A stretch of 64,000 nt of DNA from Algoriphagus winogradskyi (GTDB lineage Bacteria > Bacteroidota > Bacteroidia > Cytophagales > Cyclobacteriaceae): positions 124,001 to 188,000 of the forward strand of contig NZ_FXUA01000008.1 in assembly GCF_900182815.1 (NCBI RefSeq), read 5' to 3'. The first letter of the stretch is position 1. Each line of letters opens with the position of its first letter. Shown here piece by piece: positions 9,260 to 17,880 of this stretch. Below the pieces are notes generated by a model that worked only from the letters and a program-made list of their open reading frames with translations, did not search any database and was not told the DNA's origin. The translations under genes were made by a program, and so were the position numbers.

Positions 9260-9631
9260 ATGAACAATTTGAATAGCAACGAAGAAAGGATCATGCGCAT
9301 TTTCTGGAAACTTGAAAAAGCGTTGGTACGTGATGTACTTGATGAGCTTCCAGATCCAAAGCCTCCCTATACCACCTTGGCCTCTGCTATAAAACTGCTA
9401 GAAAAGAAGGGGTATCTAGACCATAAAGCTTACGGAACCACTCACCAATACTTTCCATTGATTTCCCAAGCGGAATACAGCAAGAAAAGTGTAAACCAAT
9501 TGGTGAAGCATTATTTCGAAGGTTCTGTGGGGAATTTCCTATCCTTTATGGTGAAGGAGAACAAGATTTCTGATAAGGAGATTGAAGACTTGCAGCGTAT
9601 GATTGATGACATGGACAAGCCTTCTGAATAA
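9260..9631 (+). CDS. BlaI/MecI/CopY-family repressor, copy 2
   Basis: The 123-residue protein differs from copy 1 at only about six positions by eye (for example MNN for MNE, ASAIK for ASSIK, FPLIS for FPLVS, KHYF for KHFF). The winged-helix and dimerisation regions are conserved. The DNA has more changes, mostly at third codon positions, so the duplication is not recent and the protein is under purifying selection. It again overlaps the following M56 start by TAATG. The two repressors could form mixed dimers. Confidence 0.93.
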   Translation: MNNLNSNEERIMRIFWKLEKALVRDVLDELPDPKPPYTTLASAIKLLEKKGYLDHKAYGTTHQYFPLISQAEYSKKSVNQLVKHYFEGSVGNFLSFMVKENKISDKEIEDLQRMIDDMDKPSE

Positions 9632-10974
9632 TGAATTCAATTATAATCTACTTAGCAGAAGCCAGTATTTGCGTAGGGATTACGGTCTTGTTTTATCATA
9701 GTGTATTGAGAGAACTCACCTTCTTTGCGCTGAATCGGGTTCTTTTGATTGGCATGCTGACGCTCTCTATAATAATTCCACTCCTGTCATTTCAAGTGGG
9801 CTTTTCATCATTAGCATCGGGAGAAATAACGCTTCCTGAATTTACAGTGGGAGATGTTGTAAAGGGTGATTCTTTGAGCTTTTCCTGGCGGGAGATGGTC
9901 TTTTTGACTTACCTAACAGGCGTGGTACTCATGTCAGTTTATCTGAGTTTAGGCTATTTTACTTCTAAACAGATGATACGGAAATCCAAACTGTTTCGCT
10001 ATCAAAATTATTGGGTAGCAGTACATCCTGAGTTTATGCCTGCCTCATTTTTTGATTACATTCTCCTTCCTGATTTTGATCCAAATAGAGCTGATCAACG
10101 TCAGATCATATTGCATGAATCAGTACATGTTCGCTTAAAACATAGTTGGGATTTGCTATTCATCCAGTGTGCCAAAATTATCTTTTGGTTCAATCCGTTG
10201 ATTTATCAATTTGAAAAAATACTTCGTGAAGTGCATGAATACCAAGCAGATCAAGGTGTGACTTCATCCTTTTCTAGAAGGGAATATTCAGGTCTTTTGC
10301 TTCAGCTTATCACCAAAGGAGATGGCTGGCACTTCATGAATAACTTCAACCAATTTCAAACCAAAAAACGAATAATTATGATGAGTAAACCACAATCTCA
10401 GAAAAAGGAACTGCGCAGGTTTCTACTCGCAATTCCAGTTTTGGCAGCATTGGTTATCGTGTTTTCCTGTGAAATAACTCCTGAAGAGGAAATGGAAGGG
10501 CCAATGATGGCTGGAGAATTAAAATCAGCACAAATAGGTCCTGCTGACCTCTCAGCTAGAAAACTAAGTGATCATGTAGATCAAGTTTTTGATGTAGTTG
10601 AAGTTCCCCCACAGCCAATAGGAGGGATATCGGCTTGGCATAAATATCTTTCAAAAACACTTAAATATCCGGCTCAAGCAAGACGCTCCGGGATTCAAGG
10701 GACCGTAATTGTTGGATTTATTGTAGAGGAGGATGGTAACCTTGCTAACGTAGAAATTTTAAAAGGATTAGGAGGAGCAGTTGATGAAGAAGCGATCAGG
10801 GTTGTAGAAAATGCTGATAATTGGGAGCCAGGAAAGCAGAGGGATCGAGTTGTAAGTACTAGAATGAGATTACCTATACGATTCAAACTTGCCAATAGCG
10901 ATGCTAAGATTGAATCAACTTCAGTGTCATCTACTGACAATCTGCCTGAAATCGTTGTTGTTGGGTATAATTAG
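9631..10974 (+). CDS. M56-family (BlaR1-like) membrane protease with C-terminal TonB-C domain, copy 2
   Basis: The 447-residue protein is a paralogue of the 7882 gene along its whole length. The zinc motif H162-E163-S-V-H166 and EYQAD are kept. The cytoplasmic M56 region is highly conserved, while the TonB-C region (about 325-420) has diverged more. It carries about 25 extra C-terminal residues after RFKLAN, ending in VVVGYN. The faster change in the periplasmic domain suggests that the two sensors detect different partners or signals. That is inference. Confidence 0.9.
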   Translation: MNSIIIYLAEASICVGITVLFYHSVLRELTFFALNRVLLIGMLTLSIIIPLLSFQVGFSSLASGEITLPEFTVGDVVKGDSLSFSWREMVFLTYLTGVVLMSVYLSLGYFTSKQMIRKSKLFRYQNYWVAVHPEFMPASFFDYILLPDFDPNRADQRQIILHESVHVRLKHSWDLLFIQCAKIIFWFNPLIYQFEKILREVHEYQADQGVTSSFSRREYSGLLLQLITKGDGWHFMNNFNQFQTKKRIIMMSKPQSQKKELRRFLLAIPVLAALVIVFSCEITPEEEMEGPMMAGELKSAQIGPADLSARKLSDHVDQVFDVVEVPPQPIGGISAWHKYLSKTLKYPAQARRSGIQGTVIVGFIVEEDGNLANVEILKGLGGAVDEEAIRVVENADNWEPGKQRDRVVSTRMRLPIRFKLANSDAKIESTSVSSTDNLPEIVVVGYN

Positions 10975-11046
10975 TTGATAATAAATTGATTAACAATTCT
11001 CATCAGCTTTCAAACTATTAAGATACACTTAACTAAATCAAAAATT

Positions 11047-11472
11047 ATGAAACCGAAAGTCTATAATTTCTCCTCTAAAACAATTTTACTTCTGGCGACG
11101 GCTCTACTTTTCTTCGCTTTTCTTCCAAATCAAACAGCTCAAGCACAAACTGAAGCTGGGGAAGTATTGATGGAAACTGATGAAATGCCTCAACCTAAAG
11201 GTGGACTTGATGGCTGGATGGCATACTTGACTGAAAATATGAAGTATCCGGTATTAGCAAAGGAAAAGAATATAGAAGGAACGGTGATCGTCACATTTGT
11301 GGTGTTAGAAACTGGAGAAATTGATACTGTGGAAATTCTAAGAGGAATAGGCGGAGGTTGCGATGAGGAAGCAATGCGCTTAGTAAAAGAGTCGCCTAAA
11401 TGGACACCTGGCAAAAAGGATGGTGAACTGGTCAAGGTAAGAATGAGACTTCCTGTAAGGTTCAAGTTATAA
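11047..11472 (+). CDS. Secreted stand-alone TonB-C domain protein
   Basis: The 141-residue protein has a signal peptide or N-terminal membrane anchor (about 1-34, ending QTAQAQ) and a single TonB C-terminal domain (about 48-141). The domain has the family landmarks MKYPVLAKEKNIEGTV, FVV...GEIDTVEILRGIGGGCDEEAMR and RMRLPVRFKL. Its domain is closely related to the TonB-C domains of the two M56 proteins upstream. It lacks the long Pro-rich linker of a true TonB, so direct energy transduction is unlikely. It probably belongs to the same regulatory cluster. The Cys in GGGCDEE is shared with the next protein but not with the M56 copies. Confidence 0.85.
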   Translation: MKPKVYNFSSKTILLLATALLFFAFLPNQTAQAQTEAGEVLMETDEMPQPKGGLDGWMAYLTENMKYPVLAKEKNIEGTVIVTFVVLETGEIDTVEILRGIGGGCDEEAMRLVKESPKWTPGKKDGELVKVRMRLPVRFKL

Positions 11473-11539
11473 ATGCCGGATAAATTTCTGAAAAAGAATA
11501 ACTACAATCCCTTTGTGAAATATACCTAACCTAAAAAGC

Positions 11540-11956
11540 ATGAAACGAACAACCCATAATTTCCCGCAAAAAGTAATTTCAATTCTTTCAATTTTCCTGC
11601 TGCTATTGGTTTTTCTACCTATCCAATTAGCTCAAGCTCAAACTGAAGAAGAGAAGAATGATATTATGCCAATTCCACCAGGAGGCATACAAGGTTGGTA
11701 TTCTTATCTGGGTGAAAACCTCAAATATCCAGAAAGTGCTAAAGAAAAAGGAGTAGAAGGAGTAGTCATTGTAGAACTTCTGGTAAAAACTGATGGGTCA
11801 ATTGATAATGTTTCAGTTGTTCGCGGCATTGGCGGAGGTTGTGATGAAGAAGCAATGCGGGTTATCCAAAAGTCGTCCAATTGGACACCAGGCGAAAAAG
11901 ATGGAAAGCCCGTTAATACGGTGATGAAGATCCCGATAAAATTTGCATTAAGTTAA
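11540..11956 (+). CDS. Secreted stand-alone TonB-C domain protein, second copy
   Basis: The 138-residue protein has an N-terminal hydrophobic segment (about 13-33, ending AQAQ) and one TonB-C domain (about 45-138). It shares PGGIQGWYSYLGENLKYPES and RGIGGGCDEEAMRV with the preceding gene. It is the last gene of the cluster and is followed by a strong hairpin terminator at 11976. Together with the 11047 gene and the two M56 proteins it makes four related TonB-C domains in about 4 kb. Its function is unknown. Confidence 0.85.
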   Translation: MKRTTHNFPQKVISILSIFLLLLVFLPIQLAQAQTEEEKNDIMPIPPGGIQGWYSYLGENLKYPESAKEKGVEGVVIVELLVKTDGSIDNVSVVRGIGGGCDEEAMRVIQKSSNWTPGEKDGKPVNTVMKIPIKFALS

Positions 11957-11975
11957 GTTTTAATTAAAGGTGAAA

Positions 11976-12006
11976 AACATCCGAAGCTTCTTCGGATGTT
12001 TTTTTG
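11976..12006 (+). terminator. Rho-independent terminator after the BlaI/M56/TonB-C cluster
   Basis: AACATCCGAAG (11976-11986) pairs perfectly with CTTCGGATGTT (11990-12000) across a 3-base loop. A T-run follows. It ends the plus-strand cluster. Confidence 0.9.
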
Positions 12007-12055
12007 TTTATGGGCAAATAAGCTAGTTTAGCATACTTATTTAGCAAATTGACCC

Positions 12056-12493
12056 ATGAATACAACCAAGCTAGCTGGTAATTTTTTATTGCCTATTTCT
12101 TTACTGATTTTTTCACTCACTGCTTTTTCATGCAGTGCTGATTTAGAAGATAAAGTTGTTGGAAACTGGCAGGGATATGATTTTCTGTTCCAGAAAACTG
12201 AAGGCCCTGATATCGTGGTGACAATCAATGGAGGCTTAGAACAGCATTTGAGAAGTAAGTTGATTTTATCAGATAATGGTACTTTTCAAAAGTTGGTTGG
12301 AGAATATGATAATGGGAAAGGAACTTGGGTGGTAGAAGAGGACAAGTTGATTACCACTAATGAAAATGGTGAAAAGCTGATTTATACCTTACTTAAGGTC
12401 ACTGATAAGGAGTTAATGACATTGCATGAAGTGGATTTAAAAACTCCAGACGGAACATTGAAAGGGAAAATTATACTATCCTACACTCGATAA
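12056..12493 (+). CDS. Small lipoprotein with lipocalin-like domain
   Basis: The 145-residue protein has a lipoprotein signal ending in LTAFSC (Cys at about 26). A beta-rich body follows, with the pattern of bacterial lipocalin-like domains: VVGNWQGYDF near the start, then SDNGTFQKLVGEYDNGKGTWVVEEDKL. It stands alone between the terminator at 12 kb and a 250-bp gap. The family may bind small hydrophobic molecules, but no ligand can be named. Confidence in the gene is high and in the fold moderate. Confidence 0.75.
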   Translation: MNTTKLAGNFLLPISLLIFSLTAFSCSADLEDKVVGNWQGYDFLFQKTEGPDIVVTINGGLEQHLRSKLILSDNGTFQKLVGEYDNGKGTWVVEEDKLITTNENGEKLIYTLLKVTDKELMTLHEVDLKTPDGTLKGKIILSYTR

Positions 12494-12744
12494 GCCTGTT
12501 TGATGAGAAATAAAATCTATTTTTAGTTGGTCTCATCTGTTCAATGAATTTCTCAAAGTTTAGGTTTGAGCTCCATAATATTCATGAATGGTTTTTTGAT
12601 TGAGGGCAAATTGAAGTAATTTATCGCCTTAAGTTCTTACCCTAAATAATCTAACCTAAGAAATCATGCAATTATGCAAACTTTATACTGAGGCTTTTCA
12701 AAAAGTATGAATTCTTACTGCCATCAAAATTAAATTATAACCTT

Positions 12745-13509
12745 ATGAAAAAGAGAATTTTCTCGCTAGCTATTACTGCTAGTGCATTGACTTTGAGTTC
12801 AATAGCAGTTGCCCAAGATAAAACACCTCCACCTATGAGACCGGAGGCTACTGAATTTTACACTCCTGTGCCACCTAAAGTTACCCCAGGAGCAAATAAC
12901 ACAGCTCCTCCCTCTGATGCCATCGTGCTTTTCGATGGAACCAGTTTAAATGGGTTTGTAAGTGCAAATGACGGTTCCCCTGCTGGATGGACGATTGAAA
13001 ATGGAGAATTAGTGGTTACCAAAGGTAAAGGAGATATCAAATCTAAAATACCTTTTGGCGATGCACAATACCACGTAGAATGGTCAGCCCCAACAGAAAT
13101 TGTGGGCGAAGGACAGGGCAGGGGAAACTCTGGTTTTTTCTTGATGGGAATGTATGAAGTACAGGTTCTGGATAGCTACGAAAGTAAGACTTATACTAAT
13201 GGACAAGCTGGAAGTATTTATAAGCAGTATCCTCCTCTTGCAATGGCATTGAGACCAGCCGGTGAATGGAATTATTACGATATTATTTTCAAAGCACCCC
13301 GTTTCAATAAGGATGGTATTGTTACTTCTCCAGCTACTGTTACAGTTATTATGAATGGTGTGGTAGTTCAAAATCATGTGACCTTGAAAGGTCCTACCGA
13401 ATACATCGGTATTCCAAACTATAAAGCACATCCTGAGAAGCTTCCAATTAAGCTTCAAGATCACGGCAACCCAGTTAGATTTAGAAATATCTGGGTTCGA
13501 GAACTTTAA
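12745..13509 (+). CDS. Secreted DUF1080 (3-keto-disaccharide hydrolase-like) protein
   Basis: The 254-residue protein has a signal peptide (about 1-23, ending SIAVAQ) and a concanavalin-like DUF1080 domain (about 55-254). The domain starts IVLFDGTSLNGF and includes GWTIENGELVVTKGKGDI, NSGFFLMGMYEVQVLDS and a final RFRNIWVREL. Members of this family cleave 3-keto-glycosides in the periplasm or at the cell surface. The next gene is a GFO/IDH/MocA oxidoreductase, which could make or use 3-keto sugars. A terminator separates the two genes, so they are probably transcribed separately. Confidence 0.9.
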   Translation: MKKRIFSLAITASALTLSSIAVAQDKTPPPMRPEATEFYTPVPPKVTPGANNTAPPSDAIVLFDGTSLNGFVSANDGSPAGWTIENGELVVTKGKGDIKSKIPFGDAQYHVEWSAPTEIVGEGQGRGNSGFFLMGMYEVQVLDSYESKTYTNGQAGSIYKQYPPLAMALRPAGEWNYYDIIFKAPRFNKDGIVTSPATVTVIMNGVVVQNHVTLKGPTEYIGIPNYKAHPEKLPIKLQDHGNPVRFRNIWVREL

Positions 13510-13523
13510 TCAATTGATATATA

Positions 13524-13557
13524 AATAGCAGTTAATTTAATTAACTGCTATTTTTTT
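13524..13557 (+). terminator. Rho-independent terminator after the DUF1080 gene
   Basis: AATAGCAGTTAA (13524-13535) pairs with TTAACTGCTATT (13541-13552), and the T-run extends to 13557. It lies 14 bases after the stop codon. Confidence 0.9.
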
Positions 13558-13583
13558 GTCTATACTCAATAACCCAAAATGCT

Positions 13584-14924
13584 ATGTCATCAAGAAGAAA
13601 ATTTATTCAAAACACCATGTTGTTGGGTGCAGGTTTGGGAATGCCTCAAATTCTAACTGCATCCGATTTTGGCCGATTTACTAGAAAAATCAAGGCTTCT
13701 GATCAACTTAACTATGGCCTGATTGGCTGCAAAGGCATGGGTTGGTCTAATATGAATGCACACCTTAAAATGCCTCAAGTGAATTGCGTTGCCTTGGCAG
13801 ATGTGGATCAAAGCGTACTAGATCAGCGGACAGAGGATGTTTTTAAACTGCGGGGTACCCGCCCAAAGCAGTACAAAGATTACAGAAAGCTGCTCGAGGA
13901 TCCGGATATAGATATCGTGATCATTGGGACTCCAGATCACTGGCATTGCCTAATTATGTGCGACGCGGTTTCTGCTGGTAAAAATGTTTACGTAGAAAAG
14001 CCAATTGCCAATACCATTGAAGAATGTCAGTTGATGGTAAAAGCTCAGGAGCGTTACGGTAAAGTGGTGCAGGTAGGACAGTGGCAGCGTTCCGGTTCTC
14101 AATACGCAGAAGCAATTGATTATGTTAAATCCGGGAAACTAGGTCAGATTCGATTGGTGAAATGCTGGGCATACCAAGGCTGGATGAAACCGGTTCCTGT
14201 ATTGCCAAATGGTCCGGCACCAGATGGAGTAGATTATAAAATGTGGCTAGGACCTGCTCCAGAGCGACCGTTCAATCCAAATCGTTTTCACTTCAATTTC
14301 CGCTGGTTTTGGGACTATGCCGGTGGGTTGATGACCGACTGGGGAGTACATGAAATAGATATTGCGTTATATGCGATGGGAGTTTCTGCGCCGAAATCTG
14401 TAATGGCCTCAGGAGGTAAATTTGCTTATCCAAATGATGCATCTGAGACGCCTGATACCTTGCAAACAGTGTATGAATACGATGGCTTTAATATGCTCTG
14501 GGAACATGCTACAGGTATAGATGGAGGGAATTATGGAACGACCGAAGGTATTGCATTCATAGGGAATAATGCCACACTGGTGGTGAATAGAGGAGGGTGG
14601 AAGGTGATTCCTGAAACTGAAACAGTGGATGGAAATAGAGTTCCAAAAGTAGAAGAAGTTCCTCATACCAAAGGTGTAGGAAATGCTTTGGATTTACATG
14701 CTGTCAACTTCGTGGAAGCTGTTAAGGCCAATGATCCAAGCCTTCTCAATTGTGCAATTCAGACGGGTAGTGTAGCGGCTATCAATGCCCAAATGGGAAA
14801 CATTGCTTACAAAACCGGAGAGAAAGTATATTGGAATGCAGCTAAAAATCAATTTACCTCGTCCGCTGCGAATGACTTGATGAAAGCCCATTATCATAAT
14901 GGCTGGGAACTTCCGAAAGTTTAG
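13584..14924 (+). CDS. Secreted GFO/IDH/MocA-family NAD(P)-dependent oxidoreductase
   Basis: The 446-residue protein begins with a Tat-type signal (SSRRKFIQNTMLLGAGLG). The Rossmann domain follows: LNYGLIGCKGMGWSN, ALADVD, then VIIGTPDHWHCLI and the catalytic-region EKP in VYVEKPIANT. The C-terminal alpha/beta domain contains the HEID segment. Tat export with a bound cofactor is common in this Bacteroidota subgroup, whose members act on sugars, sugar acids or cyclitols. The ATG at 13584 is chosen because it puts the Tat signal at the N-terminus; the ATG at 13579 is out of frame. The pairing with DUF1080 suggests 3-keto-sugar metabolism, which is inference. Confidence 0.92.
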   Translation: MSSRRKFIQNTMLLGAGLGMPQILTASDFGRFTRKIKASDQLNYGLIGCKGMGWSNMNAHLKMPQVNCVALADVDQSVLDQRTEDVFKLRGTRPKQYKDYRKLLEDPDIDIVIIGTPDHWHCLIMCDAVSAGKNVYVEKPIANTIEECQLMVKAQERYGKVVQVGQWQRSGSQYAEAIDYVKSGKLGQIRLVKCWAYQGWMKPVPVLPNGPAPDGVDYKMWLGPAPERPFNPNRFHFNFRWFWDYAGGLMTDWGVHEIDIALYAMGVSAPKSVMASGGKFAYPNDASETPDTLQTVYEYDGFNMLWEHATGIDGGNYGTTEGIAFIGNNATLVVNRGGWKVIPETETVDGNRVPKVEEVPHTKGVGNALDLHAVNFVEAVKANDPSLLNCAIQTGSVAAINAQMGNIAYKTGEKVYWNAAKNQFTSSAANDLMKAHYHNGWELPKV

Positions 14925-14968
14925 TTGAAAATCTGATAGTCCGCAATTTCTTCTACTTTGAACCAAAA

Positions 14969-15007
14969 AAAGCCATGGAATTTTGATTCCATGGCTTTTA
15001 CTTTTTT
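14969..15007. terminator. Bidirectional hairpin terminator between convergent genes
   Basis: AAAGCCATGGAA (14969-14980) pairs perfectly with TTCCATGGCTTT (14987-14998) around a 6-base loop. A-rich sequence lies on the left and T-rich sequence on the right. It can stop both the oxidoreductase transcript (plus) and the small-protein transcript (minus). Confidence 0.88.
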
Positions 15008-15021
15008 CAGTAGCAAACCCT

Positions 15022-15411
15022 TTAAAAGGCTAGGGCAGCAAGCCCAAGTTTACTTTTAAGTGGATTAATAGATTTTAGAATCTGTCCAGAATACTTCTTG
15101 AATAAATCATTGCCTAATATGTCAGTGAGGATTTTAGCATGCTTGCTTTTCAAGCCTAGAAATGCAGCTTTCTTATCATCATCAGATTTTCCGCTTTTGT
15201 CTATATCCATCAGTTCATCTACAAAACTGGAGTTTTCTTTAGTCAGCTTTGATTTCTGATCTGATGATAGATCGAGCCCATCCGTATTATTCAATATTCC
15301 CAATACCTGAGAAGTTAGATCCATTTTTGGCACTTTCAATCCTTGGGCGTTAACATTTCCAGCTAGGATAAAGAGCAATGCAAACCCTAGGATAAATTTC
15401 AATTTGTGCAT
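15022..15411 (-). CDS. Small secreted protein of unknown function, paralogue A
   Basis: The 129-residue protein has a signal peptide (about 1-22, ending NVNAQ) and a helical mature part. I do not recognise a named family. It is clearly paralogous to the next gene upstream on the same strand. Both have the same length, a Lys/Pro start after cleavage, a DQKxKLxKxNSSF motif, an SDDxK segment and a terminal basic helix. The two genes are 26 bp apart and probably co-transcribed. The regular helices recall small periplasmic helical proteins, but no function is supported. Confidence 0.75.
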   Translation of the reverse strand: MHKLKFILGFALLFILAGNVNAQGLKVPKMDLTSQVLGILNNTDGLDLSSDQKSKLTKENSSFVDELMDIDKSGKSDDDKKAAFLGLKSKHAKILTDILGNDLFKKYSGQILKSINPLKSKLGLAALAF

Positions 15412-15437
15412 AATAGTATAGTTTAGTTAAAATGTTT

Positions 15438-15827
15438 TTACAGGACAAACTTAGCCAATTTGTATTTTGTCGTAAACGGACGTATTTGTTTTTTTATCTT
15501 TTTGCGGTATTCTTTAACGGTTTTTTCTCCAAGGATACTTTCAAACATGGAATTTTGCTCTTTAGCAAGACCAGAGATTTTGGCTATTTTCTTATCGTCT
15601 GATTCATCACTTCCTGCTATGCCTATTACCTTATCGAAAAAGGAAGAGTTGCTTTTGCTCAACTTATCTTTTTGATCTTTAGTTATTCCTAAATCGTCAC
15701 CTGGAGCGAAAGCACCCAGCATATCCTTTTTGAAATCAGGGGTAGGTAACTTGATAGTTTGCGACGAGGCTTGAAAGCTGATAGCCGCTAGAAGAAAGAT
15801 AAAGGCTGTAATTAGGTTAGTTTTCAT
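15438..15827 (-). CDS. Small secreted protein of unknown function, paralogue B
   Basis: The 129-residue protein has a signal peptide (about 1-22, ending FQASSQ) and a helical, lysine-rich mature part with TKDQKDKLSKSNSSFFDK and SDESDDKKIAK. It is a paralogue of the 15022 gene and is first in the pair. A copy of the dispersed repeat begins 18 bp upstream (15845), so its promoter probably lies in or across that repeat. Confidence 0.75.
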   Translation of the reverse strand: MKTNLITAFIFLLAAISFQASSQTIKLPTPDFKKDMLGAFAPGDDLGITKDQKDKLSKSNSSFFDKVIGIAGSDESDDKKIAKISGLAKEQNSMFESILGEKTVKEYRKKIKKQIRPFTTKYKLAKFVL

Positions 15828-15844
15828 AAGAATTAATTTTATGT

Positions 15845-16011
15845 ATATCCGCTTTTGTGCCCGTATGAAGTCAAGAGCGAAAAAGGATAGGTTAAACTTA
15901 AGGATTGAGGCCGCTTCTGCCTGTCCCGCCAGTGCAGGGAGTCTTCGGTCATCGATTTTCAGGCCAGATTAGCAAAGAATTTAAAGTGACTGGCATCATC
16001 GCGGATAATCA
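15845..16011 (+). repeat. Dispersed intergenic repeat, family 1, copy A
   Basis: The element starts ATATCCGCTTTTGTGCCCGTA and ends CTGGCATCATCGCGGATAAT. The two ends form an imperfect terminal inverted repeat (ATCCGC...CCxG versus CTGG...GCGGAT). The inside carries a variable palindrome (CCTGTCCCGCCAGTGCAGGG) and CTTCGGTC. Similar copies lie at 17624, 36003 (inverted), 38128 and 54790. It has no ORF, so it looks like a MITE- or REP-type non-autonomous element. Confidence 0.75.
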
Positions 16012-16019
16012 TTTTTATT

Positions 16020-16514
16020 TTACTTAAATAATCCCTTCCCCATATCCATCAGTCCACCTAGATCCATTCCTCCTTTGCCACCGCCTCCTAGAAGTGAGCC
16101 TAGTAAATCCGATGTCCCTACTTTACCTTGACCTCCCTGAAGTGAGGAAACAATAGACGACATGATGTCATTATTGTCCTGTGGGGCGTCATTTACACGC
16201 TTGTTGAAGAAATTCATTATCATAGGAAGCGCAGCTGCAGCAATTCCCATAGCTTGCTCCTTAGAGATGCCCAATTTGTCCATCAGGTTTTGAGATACAT
16301 CGCCTTGAAGACTATTGATGACCGGGGCACCTGGAGAGGTTTCTTTTCCGGAAAACATTTCCATAATGGCATCTGTATCACCTGATGATACTCGTTTCTG
16401 AAGGCTATTCGTGAGAGAATCTTTGATGGCTGAGGCGCTTGCCTTGTCCTGATTCATTCCTTCAAGCATTTCTTGAAGCGGACCTTCCGCTAATTTTAAC
16501 AATTGATCTAACAT
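16020..16514 (-). CDS. DUF937 family protein
   Basis: The 164-residue cytoplasmic-type protein has no signal peptide. The helical DUF937 features are present: MLDQLLKLAEGPLQEMLEG at the N-terminus, LMDKLGISKEQAMGIAAAALPMIMNFF in the middle, and a Gly-rich LLGSLLGGGGKGGMDLGGL tail. Members often resemble YidB-like proteins of unknown function. The repeat element at 15845-16011 abuts its 3' end. Nothing here allows a more specific role. Confidence 0.85.
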   Translation of the reverse strand: MLDQLLKLAEGPLQEMLEGMNQDKASASAIKDSLTNSLQKRVSSGDTDAIMEMFSGKETSPGAPVINSLQGDVSQNLMDKLGISKEQAMGIAAAALPMIMNFFNKRVNDAPQDNNDIMSSIVSSLQGGQGKVGTSDLLGSLLGGGGKGGMDLGGLMDMGKGLFK

Positions 16515-16661
16515 GATTTCAAAAATTTGTTTGATGTAATTTCTTTAAAATGGACTTAGATTCCAATTTAATTCCTTTTTAAAACATCTAAATTCTAGGA
16601 ATGCTTACATGAAAAAGTAATAGTCAAGCTTAATGTATATAAACTGTAGAATTGGTATTGT

Positions 16662-17330
16662 TTATTTCCCACCAAAATTTTGAACCCCAATAAGGTAAGG
16701 AACATTGAAAAAATCCTTATTTCCATAAACACTAGCCCCACATCCTAACTTGGTGAAACGAGGATTTAGAATGCTCTTTCTGTGGCTGGGAGAATTCATC
16801 CACATCCTTACTGCTTCCTTAGCATAGCTAAGATAAGTATGCGGCAAAATCACCTCACGCTTTGAACTGGCATAAGTATACATTCCCCCAGATTTGGGAA
16901 TATTGATTTCTCTACCATCCTGATATTGCAGACCAATACTTGAGCTAATATTCTCGCCCACTAGGACTGAGGGTAATCCTTCTAGTGCAAATCGATCATT
17001 GACAGTCTTTTTGCCTTTTACTAAACTTTCGTGGGAATAGAAATGAAAATTAACCATATCGGCAGCGTGACCTGAAGCAACTCTTTCAATAGCGTCCGAA
17101 TGCTCAAAGGGAGGTAAACCATATTTGACTCGTTCCAAATTGGTCACATGAAACATCGCCGCTTGAAGTAGTCCTCTGTCCATCTTCTTTTAATTGATGG
17201 TTTGATAAACCGCTGCAAGCTGCAGAAACTCTTCTTGGGTAAAGCGTTTATAATCCGAAGGGATCCAGGTCTGAGCAGCCAAGGAATGGGCAAATAGAAC
17301 AAATACTAGGAGTAGGAATCGGGTACGCAA
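16662..17330 (-). pseudogene. CAP/SCP-domain secreted protein interrupted by an in-frame stop
   Basis: The intact part (ATG at 17183 to 16662, 173 residues) is a CAP domain: LLQAAMFHVTNLERVKYGLPPF, GHAADMVNFHFYSHES, VGENI and WMNSPSHRKSILNPRFTKLGCG. It lacks a signal peptide. In the same frame upstream lies a 46-codon stretch from a TTG at 17330. It encodes a clear signal peptide (RFLLLVFVLFAHSLAAQ) and the start of the mature protein (TWIPSDYKRFTQEEFLQLAA). One TAA (17190-17192) separates the two parts with no frame change. The simplest reading is a secreted CAP protein with a nonsense mutation (for example CAA or TTA to TAA) or a sequencing error. No ATG is seen for the full-length form. 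Confidence 0.75.
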
Positions 17331-17623
17331 GGAATACTAGTTTGGCGATTGTGTGGGATATATTCTGAAGAATAGACGATCACTAAGCCAAAATATTTTA
17401 TGGGAATAGGTGGATTTGTTTGATATCGAACAAAATATCTGTTCAGAATCGTAACACGATGTTTTACTGGGCTCTACCTAGTGTGCTATTATTCAATTGT
17501 TTATAGTTTCAGTTGATACTATTTTCGCCAATTTGAGAAGGGTGTTTTGCACAAAAATGCAGGTGGACTTTTATGTCAGACGAGTATACCTTAATTTATT
17601 TACGATTAGAGATTTTTTAATAG

Positions 17624-17763
17624 GTACATCCGCTTTTCTACCAGAAAGGTGGCAAAAGCAATGCAAGACATTTTAAACTTGAGATTGAGGCCACTTCGGG
17701 TTTCGGTCCTCCAACCTGATAAGCAAAGAACCTAAGGTGACTGGCCTCATTACGGATAGTCAT
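17624..17763 (+). repeat. Dispersed intergenic repeat, family 1, copy B
   Basis: The copy starts TACATCCGCTTTTCTACCAG and ends CTGGCCTCATTACGGATAGT, an imperfect terminal inverted repeat matching copies A, C, D and E. It shares the internal words CAAAAGCAATG, GATTGAGGCC and CTGATAAGCAAAGAA. The variable inner palindrome is short here. Confidence 0.75.
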
Positions 17764-17880
17764 ATTTTTTATAATCCGGTTTACTAGGATTTCACTTTTG
17801 TATTATTCTAGGTGATTTGCTTTAACTGCCAGATTATTTGGCATTAATGACATTTTTTAAGCAATAAATTTTAATTTGTA

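Noticed and set aside
7511..10974. The duplicated BlaI-M56 cassettes as an assembly duplication
   Set aside because: The copies differ at many third codon positions and in the TonB-C domains, so they are true paralogues.
7511..11956. A beta-lactam resistance operon
   Set aside because: No beta-lactamase or penicillin-binding sensor domain is present; the sensor region is TonB-C.
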